Origin: Pseudeuparius sepicola
Lineage: Eukaryota > Arthropoda > Insecta > Coleoptera > Anthribidae
DNA length: 64,000 nucleotides
Assembly (NCBI GenBank): GCA_963920635.1
Contig: OY987299.1
Span: forward strand, 125,117,373-125,181,372
Direction: 5' to 3'
Below the pieces are notes generated by a model that was given only the letters and a program-made list of their open reading frames with translations, was not told where the DNA came from and did not search any database. Positions within the stretch are counted from its first letter, which is position 1; every line of letters begins with the position of its first letter. Of this stretch, positions 1 to 23,975 are shown in pieces. Made by a program: the position numbers and the translations under genes.

Positions 1-403
1 GAGTTGTGACATACGTCAATGGGCCGAACATTCGCTAAACAAACTGTAGCTATTTTTTTTACCTATAATATGCAACTGTCAAGTTTTGTAGTTAAACAAC
101 TTATGATTTTTATTAGAATTGATCTGTTTCATGATTTTAAGCAATAAATACCACCCAAGGGAAACAAAAAAGAATTTGTGATCAAGTACCTAATAATAAC
201 AAAAATAAATTAAAAAACAAATACTGCGGCTGTTTACAATATAGGTATATAAAACTTTTCTACCTATGCTAATAATAAAGTAAGTAATAAATTATTAACA
301 TTAACATAATATTATTTTGCTTGAAAAGAAAAAACCTTTGCATTTAAAATTGGTCTTCTCAGTAGTTATTATTTAAAAAATAGAAAAAAAAATAGGTATC
401 TAC
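1..403. other. AT-rich stretch without recognised gene
   Basis: No reading frame or repeat is recognised. This should be the first intron of the zinc-finger gene whose initial exon lies at 404-509, because the donor at 398-403 points into it. Confidence 0.5.
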
Positions 404-509
404 CTGGATGCTTTCTTTTTGCGTGAGCTCGTAAGTTGGAGATTTTGGAAAAGTTGATCTTGCATTCTCCACACCGAGTACTTCTAGGTGATTCTCCACA
501 ATCAGCCAT
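404..509 (-). CDS. First coding exon of a C2H2 zinc-finger protein (partial, runs off left edge)
   Basis: Read on the minus strand, an ATG at 509 opens a 35-codon exon that starts MADCGESPRSTRCGEC. It contains a classical C2H2 finger: Cys-x2-Cys around residues 13-16, a hydrophobic core (F, then L), and two His residues spaced by four near residues 29 and 34 (RAHAKRKH). The exon ends in a good donor (CCAG then GTAGAT on the minus strand), so one extra base carries into the next exon beyond position 1. The finger fold implies nucleic-acid binding in the nucleus. One finger at the extreme N terminus does not identify the protein. The exon is short, so a chance ORF is possible, but the start codon, intact finger spacing and donor together make a real exon likely. 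Confidence 0.6.
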
Positions 510-663
510 TCACGGTCTCAGTCACGAAAATTCAACACAAAAACTCTAGAATAAATATTCTTGTCTATGAATACCGGCCCAAATCCCAAATACATAAGAC
601 AAAATTCAATTTACAACTACAAGGGTAATCTGTGAACTACAAAGAGTACAAACTATAAAAAAA

Positions 664-1281
664 ACCGATTACTGTAAGAAGTCCCGATTTTGTCAGATGA
701 CAGTCTCCACAAAATCCCTAGAAATTTTCTGTTAACTATGGGTATAACAATGGTATAAGTGTCTCAACCAGTTAATGACGTCACTCATTGATTTATGATA
801 AAAGTTACCCAAGTGATATGAAAAAAGAACATAATAAAATAAAAACCCTATTGCCAATCACGATTATACCTCTACAAATAAAAATAACTATGACTACAAC
901 TCATTTTAATAATAATTTCAAACGTCATGGAAACACTTTCATTTTGGTATTTTGTTAAAATCAGCCACTTGCGCCAGCGTCTATGGGGCGGACTCAGGCA
1001 AATTTTGTTTCGGTGTTGTGAAAGTGACAGTGAAGGTTTTCCGGATCGTTCAAAAGGGTTCAAACTGTGGGCAGTGAAAATATTCGCGGGTATTATACGT
1101 TTCATGAGTTTTGCCGTTATCTATGTTGTTCTTGTTCGTGTAATTAGTAGTTATTCATTGTGCAAATGGGCTCGTTACTGACCTGGGCTTATGACCCGGT
1201 TGCTTTTTCTGCTGCATTAATGCCAACTTAGGATGGCGAAATTACCATTTGACAGTCCCAGTAAGGACTTCTTAAAATAAT
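664..1281. repeat. MITE-like element, uninterrupted copy (inverted relative of 60995-62746)
   Basis: About 615 bp bounded by imperfect terminal inverted repeats around the core TAAGAAGTCC (near 671 and on the opposite strand near 1272). The whole block reappears in reverse complement at 60995-62746, where it is interrupted by a hAT insertion. This copy is therefore the empty-site reference for that insertion. Short ORFs on both strands here are not preserved as matching frames between the copies, so I do not call a gene. Confidence 0.75.
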
Positions 1282-1318
1282 TTTACTATACAATCACAGT
1301 TTAACCTGTGCTACAATA

Positions 1319-1892
1319 GCCGCGTTCCTTTTGCCACTTTTCTTAAGAATTCTTACTTTATCTCAGTTGGTGCCAGTTCCTTTTACAAATGAGGATGTGA
1401 GCTAAAGTGAGATTTTTTACCTCCCCCCCCTTTTTACCTCACCCTTTAAGGACATCCTCGTGAGGACACTCACTATATATCGAGCGTATTGGCTGTGGGG
1501 AAAATTCCCCCTTCACAAGATGAGCCTTTGACAGAAAAAAACAAACTGAGTGGCTCAGCTACCAACTGAGCTAAAGTTCTCAGTGTAGGGCCAAAAGGAA
1601 CTCGGCTAATACCTACAACCGAGCCGCGTTCCTTTTGTTGGCTCTTCTTGTGAAAGGTAGGGTCCCTATCCAGGAACTCTAGTGAAAGGGTCATTTTCCC
1701 CACCACCAAACTGAGCCAATATGCTCGATAGTGAGTGTCCTTGCGACGATGTGCTTGAAGGGTGAAGGGGGAGGTAAAAAATCTCACTTTAGCTCACATT
1801 CTCATTTGTAAAAGGAACTGCCACCAACTGAGATCCTTATTCAATGGATAAAGTAAGAATTCTTAAGAAAAGTGGCAAAAGGAACGCGGCTC
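1319..1892. repeat. Foldback element with long inverted arms and tRNA D-arm-like interior
   Basis: The left part (GCCGCGTTCCTTTTGCCAC onward, from about 1319) is repeated in reverse complement ending at about 1892. The arms are over 120 bp, with a second nested inverted pair inside (cores CGAGCGTATTGGC and GCCAATATGCTCG). On the minus strand the interior contains TTTAGCTCAGTTGGTAGCTG, which resembles a tRNA D-arm/A-box. No clear target-site duplication was found. Confidence 0.7.
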
Positions 1893-2603
1893 ATCATACA
1901 AAATAACCCATCTGCCCATATCGTTTATCCTGTGCCGCCATATCAAAACAACAAACAAGCAAGGGAGCGATTGCGACTGCGCGAAGCTTTCCAATCGATA
2001 TGTGGCCTTTATCCGTATCCATACCAGAAAGAGAAATGGAGTAGGGATAACACTCTACAAGATGCGCGAACTGCCTAATAAACGTGGCGGCCATATTAAA
2101 CCACCTTCATCTATGGGCGTATCATTGTTAAATAAGTTGCTTATTGCTAACAATATACTAGTATTGTTTTAAATATTTTGTAATAAACATGTAAGAACAA
2201 ATTTTGGTCAAAAGTATAAAGTAGAAAATTCATGACCTGGAAGCTAAAAATCTTACTTTCATTGTTAAGTACTTATGGAAAATGTAAGTAATAAAATAAG
2301 TGGATGTGGACACAATATATTTACTTATTTTCGTAACAAAAACAACTTGTACATAGCATATCACAGCGCATATGCGCCTGACTATAAAAATAATATCCTT
2401 GTAGATTGTAGACAATAATAATTATTATTAAATAAAGGCCATTAGTCATTTTCAGTCATTCTCATAGATGTTCTTTATATACAAGGATAATATATTATGA
2501 TTTATAATATAGTGAGTTTCTAGTGATGAAATAATCATGTTGTACCTATAGTACACCATTTTTTTTTGTTTTTATTCCTTTTTAAAGTGTTTGACTAAAA
2601 ATG
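1893..2603. other. Intergenic, nothing recognised
   Basis: AT-rich sequence with only short, unconvincing open frames. No repeat end or conserved motif is visible. Confidence 0.4.
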
Positions 2604-2611
2604 GGCCAGAT

Positions 2612-2638
2612 CATTGAGTATTATTCCTTTACTCAATG
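2612..2638. repeat. Micro-palindrome insertion with 7-8 bp direct repeats
   Basis: Arms CATTGAGTA and TACTCAATG surround a 9-nt loop. The unit is flanked by GCCAGAT at 2605-2611 and 2639-2645. If the boundary is shifted by one base, the repeat becomes GGCCAGAT (8 bp). The arm sequence is shared with the longer palindrome at 55497-55551. Confidence 0.65.
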
Positions 2639-2690
2639 GCCAGATATATTCGAAACTTAGTGATGACATAAAGGCTAAAAATTATAATTG

Positions 2691-3023
2691 AAATAAATTA
2701 AAAGTAAAAAAATATTTTTAAAAAAAGCTTTTATTTAAATGCGCTAAAAAGAATAAAATAATCTTTTCTTTTAAAACTTTTACTATCAACTTATAACGTC
2801 ATTCCACAATTTATATGATATAAAAGCTTGTCGCGAGATTTAAGTAGTGGTATTTACTTAGTTTGAAAACTTAAATCTCGCGACAAGCTTTTATATCATA
2901 TAAATTGTGGAATGACGTTATAAGTTGATAGTAAAAGTTTTAAAAGAAAAGATTATTTTATTCTTTTTAGCGCATTTAAATAAAAGCTTTTTTTAAAAAT
3001 ATTTTTTTACTTTTAATTTATTT
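2691..3023. repeat. Perfect long palindrome, 155-bp arms with 23-nt spacer
   Basis: Positions 2691-2845 and 2869-3023 read as exact reverse complements by eye, with spacer 2846-2868. Beyond the arms, similarity fades within about 15 bp on each side. No ORF. It is either a recent foldback element or an inverted duplication. A local assembly or library artefact is also possible. Confidence 0.85.
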
Positions 3024-3146
3024 TGTAATTTTTAGTTTGGCCAGGTGTCTGAGTCTATTCATCTCAGTTAACGCATCATTGTTGCAAGGTCGTTTGCCGG
3101 TTAGTTTAGAACAGTCTAGCTCTTCAATGAGGAGACCTTCTAATGA

Positions 3147-3620
3147 CCATCTTGGGTGTTCCGCCATGTTGGATTTAGAATGACGTCACACATATAATCA
3201 TGCATTGTCATCCAAATTAAACGTGTGTACAAAATTTCAGCTCGATCGGTTGAAATTTAACTAGTCCGCCATCTTGAGTGTTCCGCCATGTTGGATTTAG
3301 AATGACGTCACACATATAATCATGCATTGTCATCCAAATTAAACGTGTGTACAAAATTTCAGCTCGATCGGTTGAAATTTAACTAGTCCGCCATCTTGAG
3401 TGTTCCGCCATGTTGGATTTAGAATGACGTCACACATATAATCATGCATTGTCATCCAAATTAAACGTGTGTACAAAATTTCAGCTCGATCGGTTGAAAT
3501 TTAACTAGTCCGCCATCTTGGGTGATCCGCCATGTTGGATTTAGAATGACGTCACACATATAATCATGCATTGTCATCCAAATTAAACGTGTGTACAAAA
3601 TTTCAGCTCGATCGGTTGAA
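3147..3620. repeat. Tandem repeat, about 4 copies of a 122-bp unit
   Basis: The anchor TGACGTCACACAT starts at 3181, 3303, 3425 and 3547, an exact 122-bp period with very few mismatches. Every unit carries the palindromic CRE/ATF-type site TGACGTCA. The array leads into a unique tail and then an (ATAC)n microsatellite, an arrangement seen at the 3' ends of some RTE-type LINEs. No reverse transcriptase is present, so that link is only a suggestion. Confidence 0.85.
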
Positions 3621-3665
3621 GATATCTGCTTCAAAATTGAGTTGCAAGATTCCACCCGAACAAAT

Positions 3666-3695
3666 TACATACATACATACATACATACATACATT
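3666..3695. repeat. (ATAC)n microsatellite
   Basis: About seven ACAT/ATAC units in a row, directly after the tail of the 122-bp array. Confidence 0.9.
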
Positions 3696-3728
3696 GCAAG
3701 TTAAATAAAAGCTTTTAAAAAGACATTA

Positions 3729-4211
3729 ATGGTGGCGTTCAATGCGCTCCCAAATTTTTAATCGCTGCCAGCGCTTTACATCAATGTGCATTCAACGAGC
3801 AGAAATGATAGATAGCGCTAGTTATCACTGCCCTTGGTTCGGCAGCGATTTCATTTTTGCTAGATTTTCTTGGTAACTGGAAATGTTGGTTATCTGGAAA
3901 ATACTACTGAAAATAAATAAACGTCTTGTGCAGTTGTTTATTATTTTTTGGTCGCCATTATAAAAATTAGCCAAAATAGTAAAATAGTCCATTTTCGGCA
4001 TAGACCCAGAAAATAAAGTTATTTTTAAAAATAAAAATAGAAAATACCGAAAATAAATACATAAACATAACCAACTAAAAAATCTGATGACAGACAACAC
4101 CAAATTGGTTATTCAACGTACCACGGCGGCGATTACAGTGCTGTCAAATGTTGACAGATAGTGCTACCTAGCGATTACAAAAATTCGGCCTGCATTGAAC
4201 GCAACCAGTAA
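3729..4211. repeat. MITE with GGTNGCGTTCAATG terminal inverted repeats
   Basis: The left end is GGTGGCGTTCAATG and the right end is the reverse complement of GGTTGCGTTCAATG. A shortened relative sits in an AlaRS intron at 18345-18450. A TAA is found next to both ends, compatible with a 3-bp duplication of the PIF/Harbinger kind, but this is weak evidence. No transposase. Confidence 0.6.
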
Positions 4212-4717
4212 TAGGCTTAAAAAAATTATTACTAATCTCCCGTGCTAAGGTGAAACAGTCTACAAGTAAAATGAACATTTTGAGAAATAAAAAAACTTTT
4301 TGGCTTATGTAAAAAAAATTGTAGATTTCCATGCTACATGAAAATTTACCGCTACTGTTAAACAACAATTAGATTTGCTGCTTAAATTGCTTTGCATTAG
4401 TTCAACAATTAGCTTTGTTATTAGTTTAAAATGGCTAAAGAATGTATGGGTTTCTAAAGTTAGTTTGCCATAGTACTGTACAGACGGCAAAATGATGTGT
4501 ATGTACATTTATGAATATTTACAATCAGTTAATCAATAATCGCAACACTTACTGGATTTATAATCACCATCTGTAAGATTCTTGCAGCCCTAGATGACGA
4601 TATTTTGCGACAAATTCAAAATAATTTGCTTTTTCAAATTTTTTTTCCATTTATTTACGTTTAGGTATAATTTTATATTGATGTGGAAGCAACTTTAGTC
4701 AAAAAAGTTTATTTTAC

Positions 4718-5124
4718 CTGGACCGTTTTCGGCGAATCTGCCATGGTGCCTCATTAGGAGAAATCATTGAATCTGTTGAAGTTGAAGCTTGTGGTAGGCT
4801 CGGACCACTTTGTTGTTGGTCAGATAAATTTTCTGATGGTATAGAAGTTGATTGGAGGCATTTCTTAATGCCCAACAACAAAAAATCATCAGATTTAAAA
4901 TGTGTTGAACAAACGAATTTGTTCTTTGACCATAGTACATTGCTGGGCAAATTTAAAGCTTTTAACCATTCCAAATAGAGGTCCCGGTCTTTGGGAAACC
5001 TAGAATTTCTAGAATAAGCACCACCAATACATTTTATCCTAAATAATGCAACAAACGAATGGAAAGATATACCTTCAGGTCTAAATCTTTTGCAATTTGT
5101 GCATGTTCTTACAGAGCAAGACAT
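4718..5124 (-). CDS. THAP-domain protein, N-terminal two exons (partial)
   Basis: Exon 1 (5124-5057) and exon 2 (4999-4718) are separated by a 57-nt GT-AG intron (5000-5056) that happens to stay open if read through. Removing it restores a textbook THAP zinc finger. Cys-x4-Cys falls at residues 3-8, then GISFHSFPKDRDL (the family FHxFPKD signature), a Trp in LEWLKAL, and finally Cys-x2-His in VCSTHFKSDDF. THAP fingers bind DNA and occur in chromatin regulators and in P-element-type transposases. A Ser/Pro/Gln-rich, basic-ended linker follows (RRKRS). A donor (CCAG then GTAAAA) at the low-coordinate end shows that the gene continues to further exons, which I could not find. The ATG at 5124 is preferred over an upstream in-frame one because THAP domains normally begin within a few residues of Met. 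Confidence 0.8.
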
Positions 5125-5401
5125 GTTAACAAACACAACACGATTTACAAAAACACGCCAGCAAATACGCACACAAAAAAGACCTTAAAAAAGCAATTAA
5201 GAAGTAAGCACGTCAAAACGTAAACAAACCAGAAGACAAGACTATGGGTTAACATGGCGGCCGTCAAAGCGCCCTCTGTGTATCTCTGGAACGGACCTGC
5301 TTTATTTTGGAGGTCCGTTGTCTGGGGGACTATCCTTGGTTTTGTTTAAGAGTGGGGAATGTCCTAACCGCAGATCCTAACCCATATTCTGTGGTCCTAA
5401 C

Positions 5402-6204
5402 TAGTGCTGGCAAGCGAAACCGATTTTTCGGTGAACCGATTAACCGGTTTTCGGTTAACCGTGGTTTTTATCCAAACCGAAATCCGGTTATTCGGTTAAC
5501 CGGTTATTCGAATAACGGGTTTCCGGTTAATTCGGGTTTCAAACAGTCGGTTTTCGATTTATAGGTTTTCGGTTAACCGGTTACTCGGTGTTCAGTTAAT
5601 GATTATGTTGGTAAACGATTTTAACCAAAACCGGTTCTAGTAGGAAACCATTAATTGGTTTTCAATTTTTCAGTTTTTGATGTAATTTCGAAAAAAATCT
5701 ATTTTTTTGGATTTATTGATAGATAATGGGGAAAAACGGACCAGTGTCTTTCAGTTTTCAATTATTCCTTTAGTTTTTCTGTAAATTTAAATTTACAACT
5801 TTCCCGCCAACGTGTGACGTCACGGATGAAGGCTATGGCTATAGTTCCGTTCTGTGAATTGTCTCTATCTTATTCATAGCAATAGCAGTATTGCCCAGTT
5901 GTCATCACGTTTTCGGATTTTGAATTAAATTTAAGGAAAAAACAGTGTCAGAACCGCGGTTAATCGATAATCGGTTATTAAAGGCAAAAACCGGTTTTCG
6001 GTTAACCGGTTAACCGAAAAAAAAAACGGTTAACCGAAAACCGGTTAAAATAAAACTGGTTAACCGAAAACCGGTTAACTGCTTAATCGGTTAAACCGAA
6101 AACCGCTTTTGAAGTCGAGTTTCGGTTAACCGATTTTAACCAAAACCGATTTTAACAGAAACCGATTAATCGGTTTTGATTTTTTCCGGTCTTTGCCAGC
6201 ACTA
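5402..6204. mobile_element. Non-autonomous hAT element filled with CGGTTAACCG-type repeats
   Basis: Perfect 12-bp terminal inverted repeats TAGTGCTGGCAA and TTGCCAGCACTA. An exact 8-bp target duplication GTCCTAAC lies at 5394-5401 and 6205-6212, which is the hAT hallmark. The 803-bp interior has no transposase. It is dominated by degenerate palindromic ACCGGTTAACCG/CGGTTAACCGAAAA motifs in both orientations. Confidence 0.9.
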
Positions 6205-6392
6205 GTCCTAACCTTCCCATAAACTAACCTTGCTATTTGCTATTGATTGACCACATATGGCAGGCCATCAAACACGTTTTAGTATAGCTAATATAGATTT
6301 TTAGTATAGCTAGGTTCACCGATTATATTATATTTTTAATCTGTGGTTGTCGGAACAAAGGAAAATTAAAGTATTCATTTAAAATTCAATAA

Positions 6393-6398
6393 TTTAAT
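6393..6398 (-). promoter_or_regulatory. Possible AlaRS polyadenylation signal (ATTAAA)
   Basis: ATTAAA on the minus strand, about 95 nt downstream of the AlaRS stop codon. It is a common variant hexamer. Position is the only other support. Confidence 0.35.
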
Positions 6399-6490
6399 GT
6401 AAAAAAAGTTGCCAAACTTAGCGAGTACGAAGCAACAAAACCCTCAAACCGACTTTTATGGCATAGACATAAGAAATAATAACAATTTCA

Positions 6491-19806
<13,316 letters not shown>

Positions 19807-20344
19807 GGCTGGCTAAAACAATTGTTTCAATATGTTATTACATTTTTAAATAATGTAGGGCAAGGTATTTAGAAGAGAATTTTTCCATATGGGCCGTTTT
19901 TGTCTGCTTTGAAAAAGTAATTTTTATATATACATTTTTTTAATGGTTGGGTCTTTGTACGTACCTTTGAAAAATTAATAAATATGAAGAAAAATGGGAA
20001 AAATGCAAGTCTGATGAAAAATCGTCCCAGATTGCAGCAGGAAGAGGATTTTCCGAAAGAGAGGTTAGAAAACTTTGACAACCACAAATTGCAAAAAATG
20101 TAGTTTTTTATTTTTGGGTCTAAAATAGATTTATGGATTTTAACCTTGAATCGAAAAATCCGTTCCAACCATAGATATCATATATATAGTTATGTGGAGG
20201 TCCCTTTTATCGCAAATTGTGGATTTGCGCTGGACCTATGGAACATGCGCATTAAACCTTCAGACCGCGCAATTCAAAATAGTTACAACTGAATTACTAT
20301 CTCCCTACAAACTTGTACCTATATTGATAATAAATTAAGCTCAC

Positions 20345-20485
20345 CTCAACGTGGACTGGTCACGACTTCGATAACTACAACTAGGTTCGTTTATACTTGT
20401 AAAACTAGTTTCGTCTAAACTACTAGAATTTGCTTCACTGATGCTAAACTTGACTTGTTTTTCATCTACCTCTATAACTTTAACA
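20345..20485 (-). other. Candidate 5' non-coding exon of AlaRS (open upstream frame)
   Basis: On the minus strand, acceptor TTGTTTTAG ends at 20486 and a strong donor GAG/GTGAGC starts at 20344. A second acceptor (TTGTTTTAG) lies a few bases before the AlaRS ATG, so 20345-20485 would splice into the 5' UTR. One frame is open across all 47 codons (including KVIEVDEKQVKFSISEA). Joined to the AlaRS exon it runs into TGA overlapping the AlaRS start. An upstream exon with donor TTAA/GTAAGT at 20543 extends the same frame. No ATG was found for it. Confidence 0.4.
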
Positions 20486-20994
20486 CTAAAACAAATAAGC
20501 TACTAATAGTCTCTTGCACCACAATAATGTTAATATACTTACTTAAATGATGGTTTAGGTGGTTTTAATTTAATAGAAGAGTTGGTACCGCATTTTCAAT
20601 TAACTGCGTAATGAGCAGAACATAATATTCGAGATGATCACTTAATTAGATAAAACACTCAAACAACTAAAACGCGAAGAAACTATTAATAATTAGCTGA
20701 AAATCAATAAAATTATGCCACAAAGCGTCTATGATGGAAACAATGGTAGGTATACTAAGTTTGTCACTGTCAAATGGCTGTTAAAGAGTGTCAAGTTTCA
20801 CAAAACACTACCTCAAATTGCAAATGCGCATGTCCACTGGGCATATTTATTACTATGTTTTACTATTTTGTGATTTTAAATTCGTGAAAAATTTTCCGCG
20901 CATCCTATGTATAAAAAAAATCGTCAACCACTCTACCTCTAAGATCTCTATGGTTCCAACCATAGACAAATAAATAAGTCTCTATGGTTCCAAC

Positions 20995-21022
20995 CAAGAA
21001 CGGTAGACGCACACCGTTCTTG
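20995..21022. repeat. 28-bp micro-palindrome with perfect 9-bp direct repeats (copy 1)
   Basis: Arms CAAGAACGGT and ACCGTTCTTG, 8-nt loop AGACGCAC. Flanked by GGTTCCAAC at 20986-20994 and 21023-21031. Same arms as 25324-25351. The target word GGTTCCAACC also occurs nearby at about 20952, so local tandem duplication is a competing idea for this copy. Confidence 0.75.
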
Positions 21023-21176
21023 GGTTCCAACCACAGGTTGCAACTCTCATTTCTCATTTCTAATAAATTTTTATTTTGTCTGTGAAATATCAACTTCGTG
21101 AGATAACCTCAAAAATTCTGCCCAATTATTTTACACTAAAAAAAATATACAAATATTTATTTGAGTTCAGTCCGTT

Positions 21177-23975
21177 ATGTTTTTCAATTCGGTTATTAAT
21201 ATATTTTCGAAAAGAGTAGCTATAGAATGTTGTAAATATTCACAAAAAGTTGCCAAACCTCTAAGAAGCAAAAAGCCAAAAGCGTCATCAAATGCTGTGA
21301 GTTTTACAGCATCAACGAAACAATTTGTCAAAAGTTTTTAGGTTCAAAATTTTGTAGACTTGAAGAAACTGCGAGCTGTGGGTGGTTGTGGTGGAGACGG
21401 TTGCATCTCATTCCTTTCGGCTTTTCGAAACGAATTTGCCGGTCCCGACGGAGGTGACGGTGGCAACGGGGGCCACGTCATCTTCCAATCCACTTTCGAC
21501 GTCAAAGATTTATCGCACATTTCGACAGTTTTGAGAGCTGACAATGGCGAACCTGGCAGAAACACCGATTGTACTGGGAAGAATGCTAAAAATTTCATCA
21601 TAAAAGTTCCAGTGGGCTCCATAATAAAAAATAGCGAGAAGAAAGTTATTGGAGACTTGTATAAGGAAGGTTTGATGTTTGTAGCGGCTAGAGGTGGCGC
21701 GGGAGGTAAAGGAAATCATTATTTTACGACTGACACTGAGCAGGCACCGGAAATATGCGAATATGGGGCTCAGGGCGAAGATTTGGAATATACAGTTGAG
21801 ATAAGAAGTATGGCACATGTTGGGCTGGTAAGAAATACATTTGTGTTGTGAATTTAGTTAAATTTGTAAAACAACCATTTACTGATTCTTAGATAGGTTT
21901 TCCAAATGCAGGAAAAAGTACATTATTAAGGGCGATATCAAGAGCAAGGCCGAAAGTAGCTCCATACCCCTTTACAACTCTAAAACCGCACATCGGAATT
22001 GTTCAGTTTGATGATTATGAACAAGTAGCAGGTAAATTTATAATTAATATATTTTCTACTTTGTAATATGAATCAGGCACCAGATAACACACAATGTTTC
22101 AAACATTTTTTAGTCACAATAAAAATATATTTCAGCTTTATTTTTAATTCAACATTTTTTTAATAAAATCATTATTAAAATCAGGATACCTACTTAAAAA
22201 TATGGTAATTTTCTAATTTATCCACTTTTGGCATTTCTGTGATTTTTTTGGGAAAACATTGAAAATACACGATTTTAAGTCATTTGTAACCAACAAAACC
22301 TTGCACAAATGGATATTAACTGTCATGTGGGAGTTAAACAAGTTTCTTTTTAGGGCAAGGAAAATATTCAAATATGATGTCAATTTGATTTTGAAAATAT
22401 TCTCTAGACTTTTGTAATTAAATAAGGAAATTGCTACTCTCAGGGCAAGGAAAATATTTAAATATAATAGCAAATTCTTCAGAAAACTAAAATTAAATTA
22501 TTAATTACCCTAGTAACCAAGTCAGCGCACCCGCAATAGCCGCCGAAAAACATCATGGCGCTGGTTTTGTACTGTCTCTAGATTTCGATAATCTTTTGGA
22601 ATTTTTGCGATTTTTTTGGGGAAACATTGAACATACACGTTTTTAAGTCATTTGGAACCAACAAAACTTTAGCAAATGGATATTAACTGTCCTGCGGGAG
22701 TTAAACAAGTTTCGTATTAGGGCAAGGAAAATATTCAAATATGATGTCAATTTCGTTTCGAAAATACCTATTCTCTAGACTTTTGTAATTAAATAAGGAA
22801 ATCGCTACACTCAGGGCAAAGAAAATATTTAAATATTGCCTAGTAACCAAGTCAGCGCACCTGCAATAACCGCTGAAAAACATCATGGCGCTGATTTTGT
22901 ACGAATTGTCTCTAGATATCAATAATTTTTTCGTTACAATTCCGGTCACTAGCGCAACATATGAAAGTGGTTTCCGTATTTCTGGGATTATGTACAACAC
23001 AAAGGTAATTTTAGTTTTTCTCTAACCCAAAAGTGGATAAACTAGAAAATGACCAAAAATATATTTATTCATAGAAAGAAAACCTTAAAATCGTTTTGCA
23101 TACAAAAACAAAACTAACAAATTTTTATAATATTTATTATAGGTAATACCTAAGGAATTTAGCAACTTTTCATAAAAATGAAACTTAAAAAAAAATCCTT
23201 CTAAAAAAACAGAGAACCTAATCTGAAAATAAAAACTGAATATTGTTTAACTTTATTGTGGGTAAAAAGTCTTGTGAAGTGTGTAAGAAATAAGAAGTAT
23301 TATACTGATTTAAGTAGGTATATTAAGTATTCATGCTTGAATATATTTTTTCGTTTGATGAAACAAGATATAGGTATATAAACAGTTAAAAAATATGCAT
23401 GTTGATAAAAACTAGCCAACATTAATTTAAAAAAAAAATCAAAAATATCATGATGTTTTTAAAAAAATCGTTGATTTTTGATTATTTTAAATCATGACTT
23501 ACCATAACCCTGGTGCCCAACATTTTCATGTTATACCTCTACACGCATTTTCGAAATTAAAATATTAATCTTCTCATAGTTTGATAATTTTACAGTTGCC
23601 GATTTGCCAGGACTCATTCCAGATTCCCACAAAAACAAAGGGTTGGGAATACAATTCTTAAAGCACGCCGAAAGGTGTATGGCCCTTTTATACATCATTG
23701 ACGTTTCTCTGGAGGATCCTTGGGACCATCTTCATACTTTACAGTTTGAGTTGTCGCAGTTTAGCGATGGGCTCAAGACCAGGCCACAGTTGGTAATAGC
23801 AAATAAAATCGATGTTATGGAAGATGAGAAAAATTTAGAAGGTCTGAAAGCCGCCACCGAATTGCCTGTTATAGCGATAAGCGCAAAGACCGGCAGGAAT
23901 TTGGTTGAGCTGCTTGAAAGGATTAAAATTGTTTACGATGAGAATAAAGAAGATTATGTAGGAAATAAGAAATAA
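21177..23975 (+). CDS. Mtg2: Mitochondrial ribosome-associated GTPase 2 (Obg family), complete, 4 exons
   Basis: Obg-type GTPase that assists assembly of the mitochondrial large ribosomal subunit. Exons 21177-21296, 21342-21827, 21893-22031, 23596-23975, all in phase, 374 residues. Exon 1 encodes a short basic N-terminus ([16 protein letters not shown]) suited to a mitochondrial presequence. Residues about 45-200 form the glycine-rich Obg fold ([34 protein letters not shown]). The G domain has G1 GFPNAGKST at 204-212, TLKPHIG around G2, DLPGL at 251-255 (G3), NKID at 318-321 (G4) and SAKTG at 344-348 (G5). The run [20 protein letters not shown] favours MTG2/GTPBP5 over GTPBP10. Intron 1 is only 45 nt. 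Intron 3 carries duplicated blocks. AATAAA overlaps the stop region. Transcribed divergently from AlaRS. Confidence 0.96.
22240..22930. repeat. Two direct copies of a ~330-bp block in MTG2 intron 3
   Basis: 22240-22570 and 22608-22925 share long identical stretches (ACACG-TTTTAAGTCATTTG, AGGGCAAGGAAAATATTCAA, CTAGTAACCAAGTCAGCGCA, AACATCATGGCGCTG) in the same order. Within each copy the word AGGGCAARGAAAATATT occurs twice, an inner tandem. No coding potential. Confidence 0.8.

Noticed and set aside
927..1181. 84-codon frame in the first MITE copy
   Set aside because: The second copy (60995-62746) does not preserve the same frame, so selection for coding is absent.
3461..3655. 64-codon minus-strand frame
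   Set aside because: Produced by the 122-bp tandem array and its tail.
19869..20168. 99-codon minus-strand frame upstream of AlaRS
   Set aside because: Low-complexity Phe/Lys/Ile-rich sequence between the inferred 5' exon and the coding start, with no domain.
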